From an uncultured Eubacteriales bacterium (GTDB lineage: Bacteria; Bacillota; Clostridia; Oscillospirales; Acutalibacteraceae): a DNA stretch of 6,458 bases. The notes below the pieces were generated by a model. That model made no database searches, was not told the DNA's origin, and saw only the letters and a list, made by a program, of their open reading frames with translations. Position numbers and translations under genes: made by a program. This document shows, in pieces, positions 5,711 to 6,458 of this stretch. How positions within the stretch are numbered: the stretch's first letter is position 1; each line of letters starts with the position of its first letter. Where the stretch lies: positions 1 through 6,458 of the forward strand of contig OMRJ01000021.1 in the NCBI GenBank assembly GCA_900313475.1, given 5' to 3'.

Positions 5711-6458
5711 TCAAAATCTTTTGAAATTGAAAATTCTGATAATCAGGTCGATTAGTTTTCCTATAATCGGCACGGAATGATACTGTGCCGAGCCTTTTTG
5801 CGCTCTCGTCTCCGAAAAATCACAATCGGGGCATTTTCTTGTTTCGGTTCCGTCTTTAAGGAACGATGCGTTTTTGTCGGACACCCATTCGCCCATTTTT
5901 TCATGAAGACACTCGACGGAAATCACGTTAACCGTCACCTTTATACCGGATACGATAATATAATTTTCGGAATCATTCGGAAAAAATGACAACGTCTCAA
6001 CATATTCGCCTTCTTTTTCAAAGCGAATGCTTTCGGGGGATTTTACATCCCATACAAATACACCGTTCTCGGCCTTGGGCAAAACAACGTCTGCAAGAGT
6101 TTTTCCTACAATACCGGTTAATCCTTCGGGATAATCGAAAACGGGCTTTGCCTTTTTCACCTCTATCTGCACCTCAATATTGTGCACGGTCTGGAATTCA
6201 TTTAAATTAGGCGGATAATATGTGGCAAGGAATGTGTTTATTCCGACATCTCCGACAGTGGTGCAACGCGGATAACCTGCGTCCCATGCAAAATATCCGT
6301 TGTCGGTCGGCGGGAAAGTCACACTGTGAAGATAGTCTCCGTAAACCGCCGTAAGTCCTGTGGGAACCGTGTAATCGGGAACCGGCAGAACATCCTCTGC
6401 CAAAACCGCAGGACACAGCAGCAAAAACAGCATAAGCACGGAGAGCAGACCGGAAAGA
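5711..6458 (-). CDS. secreted protein with two Ig-like repeats and a CxH/CxxC module (start outside the window)
   Basis: The 5' end is missing: the frame is open to the right edge and the hydrophobic signal-peptide core already extends across the boundary. Numbering from the GTG at 6439, the signal peptide ends around V-L-A before Glu15 (likely signal peptidase I site). Residues about 23-98 and 103-173 are two copies of an Ig-like repeat, each with P-x-G-L-T, a V/Y-G-x-x-L-x-x-V-x-x-P strand, N-G-x-F-x-W-D, and a final strand ending I-x-V-x-x-x-V. The repeats resemble those common in clostridial surface proteins. Residues 177-210 carry C177-x-H179, G-E-W and C203-P-D-C206, a zinc-ribbon-like module also common in gut Firmicute exoproteins. 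The last 20 residues (223-242, V-P-I-I-G-K-L-I-D-L-I-I-R-I-F-N-F-K-R-F) form a hydrophobic-basic amphipathic tail. There is no LPXTG or dockerin. The exact function is unknown; an extracellular binding or structural role is inferred. Confidence 0.85.
   Translation of the reverse strand, partial: LSGLLSVLMLFLLLCPAVLAEDVLPVPDYTVPTGLTAVYGDYLHSVTFPPTDNGYFAWDAGYPRCTTVGDVGINTFLATYYPPNLNEFQTVHNIEVQIEVKKAKPVFDYPEGLTGIVGKTLADVVLPKAENGVFVWDVKSPESIRFEKEGEYVETLSFFPNDSENYIIVSGIKVTVNVISVECLHEKMGEWVSDKNASFLKDGTETRKCPDCDFSETRAQKGSAQYHSVPIIGKLIDLIIRIFNFKRF

Overview
This window looks like part of a chromosome from a low- to mid-GC Firmicute, most likely an anaerobic gut-type member of Clostridia (Oscillospiraceae/Ruminococcaceae-like). 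This is inferred from gene content: a clostridial dnaG-rpoD pair, a sigma factor with a short region 1.1 and no large insert after region 1.2, zinc-binding L31, strong AG-rich Shine-Dalgarno sites, a cohesin-like lipoprotein and a secreted Ig-like repeat protein. Every supported gene is on the minus strand, so transcription runs from high to low coordinates. I see no transposase, phage gene, CRISPR array, tRNA or rRNA.

In transcription order: (1) 6458-5711 is a secreted protein whose start lies outside the window. It has two Ig-like repeats, a Cys/His cluster and a hydrophobic-basic C-terminal tail. (2) 5626-5213 is a well-formed single-gene unit: a sigma-A promoter, a structured leader, rpmE (ribosomal protein L31) and a clear intrinsic terminator. 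(3) 5164-4544 is a YigZ/IMPACT-family protein. (4) 4478-810 appears to be one operon: an AT-rich promoter, dnaG (primase), rpoD (housekeeping sigma factor) 19 bases later, and a cohesin-like lipoprotein 24 bases after rpoD. This is a form of the macromolecular-synthesis operon without rpsU in front of dnaG within the window. (5) 529-1 is the N-terminal part of a MATE-family efflux transporter that runs off the left edge, preceded by a 280-base non-coding region.

Most of the window is housekeeping: replication initiation, transcription initiation and a ribosomal protein. The accessory content is at the edges and in the non-coding gaps. The best leads are the 530-809 gap, which carries tandem 9-base direct repeats, an inverted repeat and a plus-strand terminator-like structure with no plus-strand gene to serve; the folded rpmE leader; and the cohesin-like lipoprotein attached to the sigma operon. 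I did not find convincing evidence of a wholly new multi-gene system.
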